Shown here: piece by piece, positions 16,461-24,518 of the stretch
How positions within the stretch are numbered: the stretch's first letter is position 1
Layout: the number at the start of each line of letters is the position of its first letter
Source: CALOBA01 sp942491465
GTDB taxonomy: Bacteria; Pseudomonadota; Gammaproteobacteria; Chromatiales; Chromatiaceae
Length of the DNA: 64,000 nucleotides
Reading direction: 5' to 3'
NCBI GenBank assembly: GCA_942491465.1
Contig: CALOBA010000007.1
Span: 1-64,000 of the forward strand
Notes under the pieces: generated by a model
Told to the model about the DNA's origin: nothing
The model's database searches: none
What the model saw: the letters and a program-made list of their open reading frames with translations, nothing else
Position numbers and translations under genes: made by a program

Positions 16461-16653
16461 CCGAGTCTCCGATCAGTTGGCGAATATCCGCGCCATCCAT
16501 CGGCGTGCGGGCCCGTCAAGCCGTCGCTGCCCGTCGCCGTCGGCAACGCATCGGCGCGCGCTGCGAGCCCGGATCGGTGCGAACGACCAAGGCCGGCAGC
16601 CGGGGGCCGGTGCGGGCGGATCGGCGAACCGTCATTGCCGGCCAGCATGCTGG

Positions 16654-17311
16654 TCACCGCCATCCACCTGAGCTGTCGGCGGCATTGCCCCGCGCGGAAG
16701 AACCAGGGCCGACATCGGTGCACTCGGGCTCGCGCTCGCGCGGCGTCGCCAAGGCTCGGGCAAACTCGAAGTCGCTTCGGCGACAAGGGGTCGCCCGGAG
16801 GCTGGTTGTCGGCCTCGATGCAATACCTGGAGCCGCCGGGGATGGCGAGGCGCGCGTCGAGCGCGAACAGGCGGGGCAGCCGACCGGGAAAGTGCTGGTC
16901 GATCTCTTCGCGCTCGCAGCATAGCCGCCAAGTCGTGCTCAAGGCATCGGAGCTTTGGCCCTCAGCGACGAAACCGGGTTGCACGGCTGCGCAGGGGCCG
17001 AGCAGAGTCAGGCGTTTGCGATAGCGCGAATCGCCGGGCAAGGCGGTCCAAGCATGGGCCACGGCGAGCGACGGCAACGCCGGTGTTGTCGCCTCGGCGG
17101 CGGCGATCAGATAGGCATCGCGCACCGCTGCGAGGATCTCCGCGCAATCCGGTGTCGAGAGGTGGGGGTACTTGGATTTCAAAGATGCGCCGATCTCGTC
17201 GGAGAAGCGATACCCATGCACCGCAGGCGTGCCAAGGACCGACCAGACCAGCGCGGCGACAATGATCGCCAGCAACAAGAGAAAGAAGCCCAAGGGTATC
17301 AGCGACTGCAT
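16654..17311 (-). pseudogene. Paralogue 4, internal deletion with frameshift
   Basis: Starts at ATG 17311 with the helix 'MQSLIPLGFFLLLLAIIVAA' and the normal body through 'IEADNQPPGDPLSP' (about 16780). About 75 codons present in the other copies are then missing and the frame changes. In the shifted frame the end of the gene is still readable: 'FEFARALATPRERE', tail 'PECTDVGPGSSARG' and a final SGGWR before TGA at 16654. A deletion between short repeats (TCGCCGAAGCGAC-like sequence at the join) is the simplest explanation. As read, the frame from the start runs on into unrelated residues, so the product would lack the correct tail. Confidence 0.75.
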
Positions 17312-17387
17312 TTGTTGAGCACCTGAGCATTGATACCGGCCCGATCCATCAAGATCGGCCCGCCGTCGTCGCCACCGCACATGCGCG

Positions 17388-18395
17388 TCACCGCCTTGCA
17401 CCTGCGCCGCCGACGGCATCGACGCTCTGCGCGCCAAAACTACAGCCGGGATCGGGCTCCCGGGGTGTCGCCTTGGCGCGCGCAAGCTCCACGTCCGCCG
17501 TGGCGATGTCTCCGAACGTCGCGACCAATAGGTCGTTGCGGGCACGGATCGTATCGAACAGCCTGGAAAGCTGTGCGTCGCTCCAGAACTTGGCTTCGTC
17601 ATGGGGATAGCATTCCACGGCAAGGCTGACGTGGATCCTTCGTGCCAGCATCGATACCACCCGCCGGCGTGCGTCACCCGCATCGACCGGGTCCAGTCGT
17701 TGCCCAATCGCCGTCATAAGTTGCACCGGCAACAAGGGATCGCCCGGAGGCTGGTTGTCGGCCTCGACGGAATACCTGGAGCCGCCGGGGATGGCGAGAC
17801 GTGCGTCGAGTGCGAACAGGCGGGGCAGCCGCTCGGGAAAGTGCTCGTCGATCCCTTCATGGTCGCAGCATAGCCGCCAGGTCGCGCTCAAGGCGTCGCA
17901 GCCGCGGCCCTCGGCGACGAAGCCAGGTTGTACAACCGCGCACGGACCCAGACGGAACAGACATTTGCGATAGCGCGACTCGTTGGGCAAGGCGGACCAA
18001 GCATCGGCAACCGCAAGCGACGGCAGCGCCAGCGGCGTCGCCTCGTCGACGGCGATCAGAAAGACATCCCGCAGACCCTCGATGATCTCGGCGCGATCCT
18101 GTGCCGAGCGATCGGGATACTTGGACGCCAAAGACGCGCCGATCTCGTCCGCAAAGCGATACCTGAACACCGCACGCCGTTTGAGCGCGCGATAGAGCCA
18201 TATGGCGGCGATCATCGCGGCAATCGTCAATAGGAAGCGTCCGCAAAAGAAACCGATCAACAGGCCGACAGCGACCAGAACGACAAAGCGCCGTTTGCTG
18301 AACACCTCCGGCTCGCGCGCAAGCCACGCATACGCCAGCACCGCGATCAACAGCATCAAAACCGGCACGGGCCAGATCAGGCATGCTGTGGACAT
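17388..18395 (-). CDS. Membrane-anchored Cys-tailed paralogue 5
   Basis: 335 residues; ATG 18395 is chosen over the upstream frame to 18473 because it has GGAGGTTCCG directly before it. Two hydrophobic regions (about 5-24 and 37-65). Body: 'YRFADEIGASLASKYPDRS', 'GLRDVFLIAVDEAT', 'SLAVADAWSALPNESRYRKC', 'ATWRLCCDHEGIDEHFPE', 'ALDARLAIPGGSRYSVEAD' with a small insertion 'DEAKFWSDAQ' in the C-terminal third. Tail: 'ATPREPDPGCSFGAQSVDAV' then GGAGARR. First gene of the array in transcription order. Its upstream DNA is the repeat shared with the two-component pair at 23 kb. Confidence 0.85.
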   Translation of the reverse strand: MSTACLIWPVPVLMLLIAVLAYAWLAREPEVFSKRRFVVLVAVGLLIGFFCGRFLLTIAAMIAAIWLYRALKRRAVFRYRFADEIGASLASKYPDRSAQDRAEIIEGLRDVFLIAVDEATPLALPSLAVADAWSALPNESRYRKCLFRLGPCAVVQPGFVAEGRGCDALSATWRLCCDHEGIDEHFPERLPRLFALDARLAIPGGSRYSVEADNQPPGDPLLPVQLMTAIGQRLDPVDAGDARRRVVSMLARRIHVSLAVECYPHDEAKFWSDAQLSRLFDTIRARNDLLVATFGDIATADVELARAKATPREPDPGCSFGAQSVDAVGGAGARR

Positions 18396-18679
18396 CGGAA
18401 CCTCCGGACAGGACATGAGGGAAACCTCTCGGGCGGGGTTGAAAGACGCTCTTGCCCGGCGCCCGATGCGCAACCTGCACTGCGCGGCGGACGTCGCCGC
18501 CCCAAGCGCGCAGCGGTATCATGCAGCCGCTCGTCAGGCCTCGTCATCGGCACAACCGCCGCTCGGCTGCCCGGAGACTGCTTAGCCTGCTTAGGCAGTA
18601 CTGCGTATCGCGGGCCGACCGTCCCTGCGCTGGGATCGCGGGCGCCTGGTGGGGACCGGGCACCTTGTTCCAAGCTGAA
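18393..18679. repeat. Direct repeat R, copy 1 (upstream of paralogue 5)
   Basis: Matches 22766-23021 apart from scattered changes and a 31-bp insertion near 18611-18641. Includes the start codon region of the paralogue, and ends at CACCTTGTTCCAAGCTGAA. In the other copy this sequence leads directly into a histidine-kinase gene. Confidence 0.85.
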
Positions 18680-18783
18680 TCTACACTCCGTTCATGACGG
18701 TAACAGACACGATCGGCCCCGGCACTTCTGATTTTCTTGTCCCTTGCGATTACGACTATACTTTCGACCGGCATACTAATAGC

Positions 18784-19380
18784 CTACCCCGCCGCCATAT
18801 GTTTTTCTTCTTCATTATCGAGAATGCAAGACAGGCAAGGCATCAGGAAAGGATGGCGATACGCGAATACCACCCTCTTCCGATCAGCCCACTCGTCTTC
18901 GATAACGAAATCACGCGTCGAACAGAGAGACCTGCCACCTAGCGAACACCAGCTATAGACAGCAGCTCTGTTATCATACTCGACGGATCTCGCCTGCCAT
19001 ATTCCATTGCCTCTGATTGTCATTACTAGCTTGTCGCCAAAATAGAATACGCGGCTGCGCTTTCCTGCGGCAGCGTCGAGCCAGTCACCCTCGTAAGTGC
19101 GAGTCAGAACACCTTCATCATCGCCACTTGTAACCTTAAATTGGTGGCCTCTGCGCCTCAAGAGAAATCTTCTGCTCCCGCCAGGTGTATCAACGTCGAT
19201 ATGGTCAACTCGCTCGCGGCACCATTCGAGCCAGCCGAAGACGATCAGCCCCATGAGTCCGACTGGTTGAGAGGCTAGTGTAATAAGAAAACTCGCGACC
19301 AGCCCAACAGCATAGAAAGAGAACAATACCCTCGGCCCTTCGGTAAGCACCCCATGATACAGTGCAGGCTTGGATTTCAT
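18784..19380 (-). CDS. Hypothetical membrane protein
   Basis: 198 residues from ATG 19380. One or two N-terminal hydrophobic segments (about 18-50: VLFSFYAVGLVASFLITLAS, VGLMGLIVFGWLEW), then a soluble, beta-rich domain of about 140 residues ('FLLRRRGHQFKVTSGDDEG', 'VFYFGDKLVMTIRGNG', 'RDFVIEDEWADRKRVVFAY'). No family recognised. Base composition is more AT-rich than flanking genes, suggesting a different origin for this island. No clear operon partner; the next gene on the strand is 0.28 kb away past a hairpin cluster. Confidence 0.75.
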   Translation of the reverse strand: MKSKPALYHGVLTEGPRVLFSFYAVGLVASFLITLASQPVGLMGLIVFGWLEWCRERVDHIDVDTPGGSRRFLLRRRGHQFKVTSGDDEGVLTRTYEGDWLDAAAGKRSRVFYFGDKLVMTIRGNGIWQARSVEYDNRAAVYSWCSLGGRSLCSTRDFVIEDEWADRKRVVFAYRHPFLMPCLSCILDNEEEKHMAAG

Positions 19381-19434
19381 GACAATAGGAGGTTGCGAGC
19401 ATTAGGTTAAACAGCTTTTTGGCGTGGGTATCGC

Positions 19435-19470
19435 TACAGTTGCCCGGCGCGCCTTCGCCAGGCAACTGTA
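19435..19470. terminator. Stem-loop between island genes
   Basis: TACAGTTGCCCGGC (19435-19448) pairs with GCCAGGCAACTGTA (19457-19470), 13 of 14 positions, loop of 8. There is no strong U-run, so it may be a processing site or repeat rather than a classical terminator. Confidence 0.5.
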
Positions 19471-19583
19471 GGGCACCTCGAAAAATTTGAGCTGTCTGTA
19501 CGGGGCAGGATGCCCCGCGATTGTTCAAGCGCCTAAGCGCCGGAAAAATTGAGCGAAGCGGAAACCGCATTTTCGCTTCGCGT

Positions 19584-19616
19584 CTTGAAAAATTGCCAGG
19601 ATGGCAATTTTTCAAG
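19584..19616. terminator. Perfect 15-bp stem-loop
   Basis: CTTGAAAAATTGCCA and its exact complement are separated by GGA. The stem ends in an A/T tract on both sides, so it can act as a bidirectional terminator. A third near-palindrome (GCGAAGCGGAAACCG...TTTTCGCTTCGC) lies just before it at about 19554-19581. Confidence 0.6.
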
Positions 19617-19658
19617 GTCCCCTGTAGGCTCCCGGTGGTTCCGCAATTGCTAGCACTT

Positions 19659-20507
19659 TTATTGAGCCTGGTCGCTTTGTTCAGTTACTGGCCCACCCGC
19701 CGACGCAACCGATCCTACGATGAACTGGAACGAAAACGACAGTATTGCGAGTTCGACAACCGCAATGTAGAGCCATAGGATCTCGCTCAACAGGTTAAAG
19801 ACTGGAAACTCACTCCACGACAGCGAAGATAGCAGAGCCGAGGTGACAAGCGGCAATACGCCCAGAAGCAAATACAGACGCCACTGGTTCCGGCGCGCCA
19901 TATCCCAAGCCCACGCGAGACTCAGTGTCTTACGGTAATTGGTGGCACATGCAGGAAGCAACAATGATAAACGTACGACAAGGTACGTGACAGCAGCGAG
20001 TCCCAGCCAAGTCGCGGCCTCCAGCAGCCAATAGCGCGCCGAGAAATTCTGCGGGCTCCAAATCGATGGCGTCCAATTCACGGAGGCGTCCCACAACGGC
20101 AGTACAGCAAAAAAAAAGATAATATTGAAAAGCAACGTCAACAAGGCAAGTAACAAAGCCCAGCCAAGATACCGCCAAGCGCTGAGGCCAAACCAAACAA
20201 ACCACATGCCTTCAACCGACTGCCGACCGATGACAAATATACGATGACACCCGACCGTCGCAGCCAGCAGCAGCACAACATACAAGACCACCCGGCCCGC
20301 CATCATGAAGAACCCGTCCAAAGACAAGATCCAGGCTGGATGGAACGAGTACAGATCCAGCCCGAAAAAGTGCATGATCAAGAATGGATAACCAACCTGT
20401 AGTAGTTCACTGAAATACACGAAAGGCGCGGCGACAGCTTGTAGAAAAATGCTTCTGACAGGCAGCAAGCCGACCGCGTCAGCATCAACGACATCAGACA
20501 TGGACAT
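19659..20507 (-). CDS. Multi-pass membrane protein of unknown function
   Basis: 282 residues with about six hydrophobic segments (near residues 22-45, 65-85, 108-135, 160-183, 205-225, 235-260), many aromatic residues and a short polar C-terminus. No conserved family motif was recognised; the layout is like DUF-type integral membrane proteins with a GYVR/'YLVVRLSLLLPACA' segment shared by several such families. Read from ATG 20507. It lies 19 bp downstream of the repeat-protein gene on the same strand and may be co-transcribed with it. Confidence 0.7.
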   Translation of the reverse strand: MSMSDVVDADAVGLLPVRSIFLQAVAAPFVYFSELLQVGYPFLIMHFFGLDLYSFHPAWILSLDGFFMMAGRVVLYVVLLLAATVGCHRIFVIGRQSVEGMWFVWFGLSAWRYLGWALLLALLTLLFNIIFFFAVLPLWDASVNWTPSIWSPQNFSARYWLLEAATWLGLAAVTYLVVRLSLLLPACATNYRKTLSLAWAWDMARRNQWRLYLLLGVLPLVTSALLSSLSWSEFPVFNLLSEILWLYIAVVELAILSFSFQFIVGSVASAGGPVTEQSDQAQ

Positions 20508-20526
20508 CTCCTATGGCAAGATTATG

Positions 20527-22113
20527 CTACTTGGCTTTCCGGACGCCACGGGTGATCAGGCTGATAACGAGAATGACGACGCCGACAGCGATCGCGAAAA
20601 GAGCGACGATGACAGCGATAGCCGGCAGAGAATAGATCCCGGCAATGGCGGCGGCGAACATCAAGTCGGTCCCTACCAAGAGTTCGTCGTTCAGTTGCGT
20701 GAAGCCCCGCCGCTGCGCCAATACCTGAGCGGCGTCGGGCGGGAATTCGCCGGTGACCTGCAGGGTCAACGCTTGCCCCGGCCACTGCGCCAGGGCCTGC
20801 GTGGTCTCCGGCGAGAGACTTGCTGGGCAGCAGAGGAACAGCATGTCCCCTTGCCACTGCGCCAATGCTCGGGCGGTTTCAGACGGGAGACTCGTCAGGT
20901 TGTGGACGGATAGGACGGACCCCTGCCATTGCGCCAGGTTTCGCGCGGATTCCGGCGAGAGGCTTGTCAGTCCGCCGAGGCGCAGTGACCATCCCTGTGG
21001 CTGCGCGAGTGCGCGGGCGGTTTCCGGCGAGAGGCTTGTCAGGCCGTCGAACGTCAGGGACCAACTCCGCGACTGCGCGAGCGCTCGAGCGGTCTCCGGT
21101 GACAGGCTGGTGAAGCCGTTCAGGGACAGCGACAAGTGCTGCGTTTGGGCAAGTACGTCCCTGGTCTCCGGCGAGAGGCTGCTGAGACCGTCGAGGTGTA
21201 GCTGCAAACCCGGCGATTGTGTTAATGCGTCTGCGGTCTCTGGAGAGATGTTGGTGAGGCCGTTGAAGGACAGTAGGCGGAAGGTGGGAAACGGCGAGTC
21301 TCCGGATTGAACGAGTGCCCGTGCGGTCTCCGGCGAGAGTTCGGTGAGGCCGTCGAGGTACAGAAATCGAAGCCCGGCCAACAGCGTCTTCCTCTGCGAT
21401 TGCGCCAACGCCCGGGCGGTCGCCGGCGCAAGGTTGGTAAGACCATTGATCGACAGCGAGGTGCCTTGGAATTGCGCCAACCCTCGGGCGCTCTCAGGCC
21501 CAAGGTCGGTGAGGCCATTGAGCGACAGCGAGGCGCCTTGCCATTGCCCCAAGGCCCGAGCGTCTTGCGGCGAGAGGCTGCGCAGACCGTCGAGGGAGAG
21601 ATGGTCGCCATGCCATCGCGACAGTGCCCGAATGGTCTCCGGCGAGAGGTCGGAGAGGCCATTGAGGGACAGCGACGCATCGTCCTGCCAATTCGCCAAC
21701 GCCTCGACCACCTCCGGCGAGAGACTCGTCAGCCCATCGAGAGAGAGCCCGGTGCCGTGCCATCTTGCCAAAGCGCCAGCGGCCTTTGGCGTAAGGCTGC
21801 CCAATCCATCGAGGGATAACCAACCCCCCTGCCACTTCGCCAACGCCTCGGCACTCTCAGTCGGGAGATCCATGATCCTATCCAAACAGAGAATGTCGCC
21901 GAGATGGTCATCCGAAAGGTTGCCGACCAACTCGGGAAAACAGCTGTTTGCGTTCGAGGCATCCTCCCAGTAGCCAAGCCCGCGGTTAAGCGAGTGCACG
22001 ACTTCCGGCGTGAGCTGCGTAAGATCGTCCATCTTTACTCGGACATCATCCGCGTAAAGGCTGGTACTGATCAGCACAAAGACCAGTAGTGCGAACCTGT
22101 GCTTTTCGGTCAT
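20527..22113 (-). CDS. Secreted/anchored protein with about 17 leucine-rich-like 24-residue repeats
   Basis: 528 residues. Signal peptide about 1-21 (FALLVFVLISTSLYA). Residues about 28-470 consist of about 17 units with consensus 'LSLDGLTSLSPETARALAQ' plus a W-Q-G or similar end; unit length 22-26. This is an LRR-like solenoid in which each unit has a beta strand (LSLDGL) and a helix (PETARALAQ). A transmembrane helix (about 495-520: PAIAVIVALFAIAVGVVILVISLI) and a short basic end (RGVRKAK) anchor it, so the solenoid should face the periplasm or outside. The ligand is unknown; such repeats usually bind proteins. The repeat DNA is a candidate for copy-number change. Confidence 0.8.
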   Translation of the reverse strand: MTEKHRFALLVFVLISTSLYADDVRVKMDDLTQLTPEVVHSLNRGLGYWEDASNANSCFPELVGNLSDDHLGDILCLDRIMDLPTESAEALAKWQGGWLSLDGLGSLTPKAAGALARWHGTGLSLDGLTSLSPEVVEALANWQDDASLSLNGLSDLSPETIRALSRWHGDHLSLDGLRSLSPQDARALGQWQGASLSLNGLTDLGPESARGLAQFQGTSLSINGLTNLAPATARALAQSQRKTLLAGLRFLYLDGLTELSPETARALVQSGDSPFPTFRLLSFNGLTNISPETADALTQSPGLQLHLDGLSSLSPETRDVLAQTQHLSLSLNGFTSLSPETARALAQSRSWSLTFDGLTSLSPETARALAQPQGWSLRLGGLTSLSPESARNLAQWQGSVLSVHNLTSLPSETARALAQWQGDMLFLCCPASLSPETTQALAQWPGQALTLQVTGEFPPDAAQVLAQRRGFTQLNDELLVGTDLMFAAAIAGIYSLPAIAVIVALFAIAVGVVILVISLITRGVRKAK

Positions 22114-22182
22114 CTGGCATCCTCGCGGAGAACGGGGTAATAGCGAAGCGGGTCAACGGATAGGGTCGGCGCTCGCCGCGCA

Positions 22183-22768
22183 TCAGCAGCCGCCGTCATT
22201 TCGCTCCCGCGGCGTCGCCTTCGCTCGCGCAAGCTCGACATCCGCCGTGGCGATGTCCCCGAACGTCGCGCTCAACAGGTCGTCGTGGGCGCTGATCGCA
22301 TCGAATAGCCTGGCGAGGCGATGGTCGCTCCAATCATGGGGATAGCGTTTCAACTCCAGGCTGATGCGGATATTTCTTGCCAGCCGCGACGTTGCCCGCC
22401 TGCGGGCGTCGCCCGCACCGAGCGAGTTGAGTCGCCGCTTGATCGCCTTCACCAGCTCCGTTGGCGACAACGGCTCGCCAGCAGGATAGTTTTCGGCCTT
22501 GATGGAATATCTCGAGCCGCCGGGGATCGCCAGGCGCGCGTCGAGCGCGAACAGGCGGGGCAGCCGGTCGGGAAAGTGCTGGTCGATACCCTCCAGCTCG
22601 CAGCACAGCCGCCAGGTCGTGCTCAAGGCGTCTGAGCTGCGGCCCTCGGCGACGAAGCCCGTTTGCACAAGCGCGCACGGGCCGAGGCGGTACAGGCACT
22701 TGCGATAGCGCGAGTCCCCGGGCAAGGCCGACCAGCAGTGTGAGCCCTATGCAGATCGCGATGGACAT
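22183..22768 (-). pseudogene. Paralogue 6, N-terminal and middle deletion
   Basis: The upstream region and the first codons (MSIAICIGLTLLVGL, start 22768) match the layout of paralogue 5, but after about 15 codons the sequence jumps, out of frame, to the body at 'LPGDSRYRKCLYRLGPCA'. From there 22183-22725 is intact: 'TTWRLCCELEGIDQHFPD', 'ALDARLAIPGGSRYSIKAE', 'LELKRYPHDWSDHRLARLF'. The tail is short, 'ATPRERNDGGC'. About 100 codons, including most of the anchor and the first half of the body, are lost. Separated from the main array by a 4-kb island. Confidence 0.8.
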
Positions 22769-23021
22769 TGGAATCTCCGAACGGACATTGACGGAAATCT
22801 CTCGGTCGGGGTTGAAGGACGCTCGCGCCCGGCGCCCGATGCGCAACCTCCGCTGCGCGGCGCACGTCGCGGCTTCGAGCGCGTAGCGATATCATGCAGA
22901 CGGGCGTCCGGCCTCGTCATCGGCACAACCGCCGCTCGGCTGCCTGGAGACTGCTTACCTGCTTAGGCAGTATTGCGTATCGCGGGCGCCTGGTGGGGAC
23001 CGGGCACCTTGTTCCAAGCTG
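22766..23021. repeat. Direct repeat R, copy 2 (between paralogue 6 and kinase gene)
   Basis: See 18393-18679. Here it forms the complete divergent intergenic region between a paralogue (left) and the sensor kinase (right), so it should contain promoters for both. Confidence 0.85.
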
Positions 23022-23045
23022 AAGGAACCGAGTGGGAATACCATC

Positions 23046-24518
23046 ATGTCGCTCAAGCTGCGCATCGTCCTACTGACGCTGGTGCCCCTGCTGCTGATGA
23101 CGCTGGCGGTGGGGCTGGCCGGCCATCTGTTGTCGGAACGCCTGGCCGCCGCCCAGGGCGCGCTGCTGCAGGAGCGCCTGATCGCCGCCCGGAAGGGGGA
23201 GCTGCGGCGGCTGCTGGCGCTGGCCGAGAGCGCACTGGCCCCGGCGCTCGCCGCCCGCGGACGCGACGCCGACCAGGTGCCCGACGAGGTTCTAGACCAG
23301 GTGCTCGATGAGGCGCGCGGCATTCTGGCCCAACTGAGCTTCGACACCGACGGCTACTTCTTTCTCTACGACGCCGCCGGCGTGAACCTGGCACACCCGA
23401 TCCAGCCCGAGCTGCAGGGCCGAAATCTATGGGGGCACCGCGATGCGCGCGGCTGCCTCGTGATCCAGGAGCTGCTGGCCGTCGCGCGCCACGGCGGCGG
23501 GCAGGGCTATCTGGATCAAGACCGGCGCGGCTGCTACGTCCAGGAGGCGCTGCGGCGCGCCGCCCATCCGGCGGGCGGCGGCTTCCTGCGCTACCTCTGG
23601 CATCGCCCCTCCACCGGGCGCGAAGACGAGAAGCTCGGGCTGGTGCAGATGCTGCCGGGCTACCATTGGATGCTGGGCACCGGGCTCTACTTCGACGACA
23701 TCGAGCACGACGTCGCCCTGGCCCGCGACCGGGCCGTGGCCAATGTGCGCCGGAGTTTCCACTGGCTGTTGGCCCTGCTCGGCGCCACCACGGCGGGGGC
23801 GGCGCTGCTGGTGCTGTTCAGCAACCTTCAGCAGGGTCGCCTGGCCGACCGCCATCTGCGCGCGCTGGCGCGGCGCTTCGTCAATCTGCAGGTCGAGGAG
23901 CGGCGCCGCTTCGCCCGCGAGCTGCACGACGGCATCCAGCAGTCGCTGGTCGCGGTCAAGTACCGCATCGACCAGGCCCTGGTGCAGGCCGAGCAGGGCA
24001 AGCCCGAGTACAGTGCATCCCTGGCCACGGCGCGCACCAACCTGGACGGGGCCATCGCGGAGGTGCGCGGCGTCGCCCAAGGGCTGCGGCCCGCGCTGCT
24101 CGACCGCCAGGGACTGGAGGCGGCGCTGCGCGATCTGCTCGACGACTTTGCCGAGCACACCGGTATCGACACCCGGCTCGACTATCATTGGCGCGGGCCG
24201 CGGCTGGCCGCGGACCTGGAGATCACCCTCTATCGGGTGGTCCAGGAGGCGCTCACCAATTGCCGGCGCCACGCCGAGGCCGATGCCGTCGAGCTGGTGT
24301 TGGACACCGACGGCGCGCTGGTGCGCCTGATGATCCGCGACAACGGTCGCGGCCTGGCGGCGGACGCTGCCGCGCCCGGCCCCGGGCTCGGCCTGCGCCA
24401 CATGCGCGAGCGCCTGGAACTGCTCGGCGGCGCGCTGGCCGTGCACAGCCTGCCGGGACAGGGGACGACGCTGCGCGCCACCCTGCCGGCCGGACAATCG
24501 GACCTGGAGGAGCAATGA
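23046..24518 (+). CDS. Cache-type sensor histidine kinase (NarX/HisKA_3 class)
   Basis: 490 residues. TM1 about 7-27; periplasmic sCache-like domain (about 30-230) with 'DTDGYFFLYDAAGVNLAHPI', 'GRNLWGHRDARG' and 'LPGYHWMLGTGLYFDD', the pattern of single-Cache ligand sensors; TM2 about 238-260. The HisKA_3 box carries the phospho-His in 'RFARELHDGIQQSLVAVK' (His about 294). The ATPase region shows 'VQEALTNCRRHAEA', 'IRDNGRGL' and 'GLGLRHMRERLELLGG'. The stop overlaps the ATG of the regulator gene (ATGA). Promoter DNA is shared with the Cys-tailed paralogue family, hinting at co-regulation. Ligand unknown. Confidence 0.92.
   Translation: MSLKLRIVLLTLVPLLLMTLAVGLAGHLLSERLAAAQGALLQERLIAARKGELRRLLALAESALAPALAARGRDADQVPDEVLDQVLDEARGILAQLSFDTDGYFFLYDAAGVNLAHPIQPELQGRNLWGHRDARGCLVIQELLAVARHGGGQGYLDQDRRGCYVQEALRRAAHPAGGGFLRYLWHRPSTGREDEKLGLVQMLPGYHWMLGTGLYFDDIEHDVALARDRAVANVRRSFHWLLALLGATTAGAALLVLFSNLQQGRLADRHLRALARRFVNLQVEERRRFARELHDGIQQSLVAVKYRIDQALVQAEQGKPEYSASLATARTNLDGAIAEVRGVAQGLRPALLDRQGLEAALRDLLDDFAEHTGIDTRLDYHWRGPRLAADLEITLYRVVQEALTNCRRHAEADAVELVLDTDGALVRLMIRDNGRGLAADAAAPGPGLGLRHMRERLELLGGALAVHSLPGQGTTLRATLPAGQSDLEEQ

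Noticed and set aside
13318..18395. CRISPR array or IS tandem array
   Set aside because: The repeated unit is a ~1-kb coding gene with its own ribosome site and diverged sequence, not a short repeat with spacers or a transposase.
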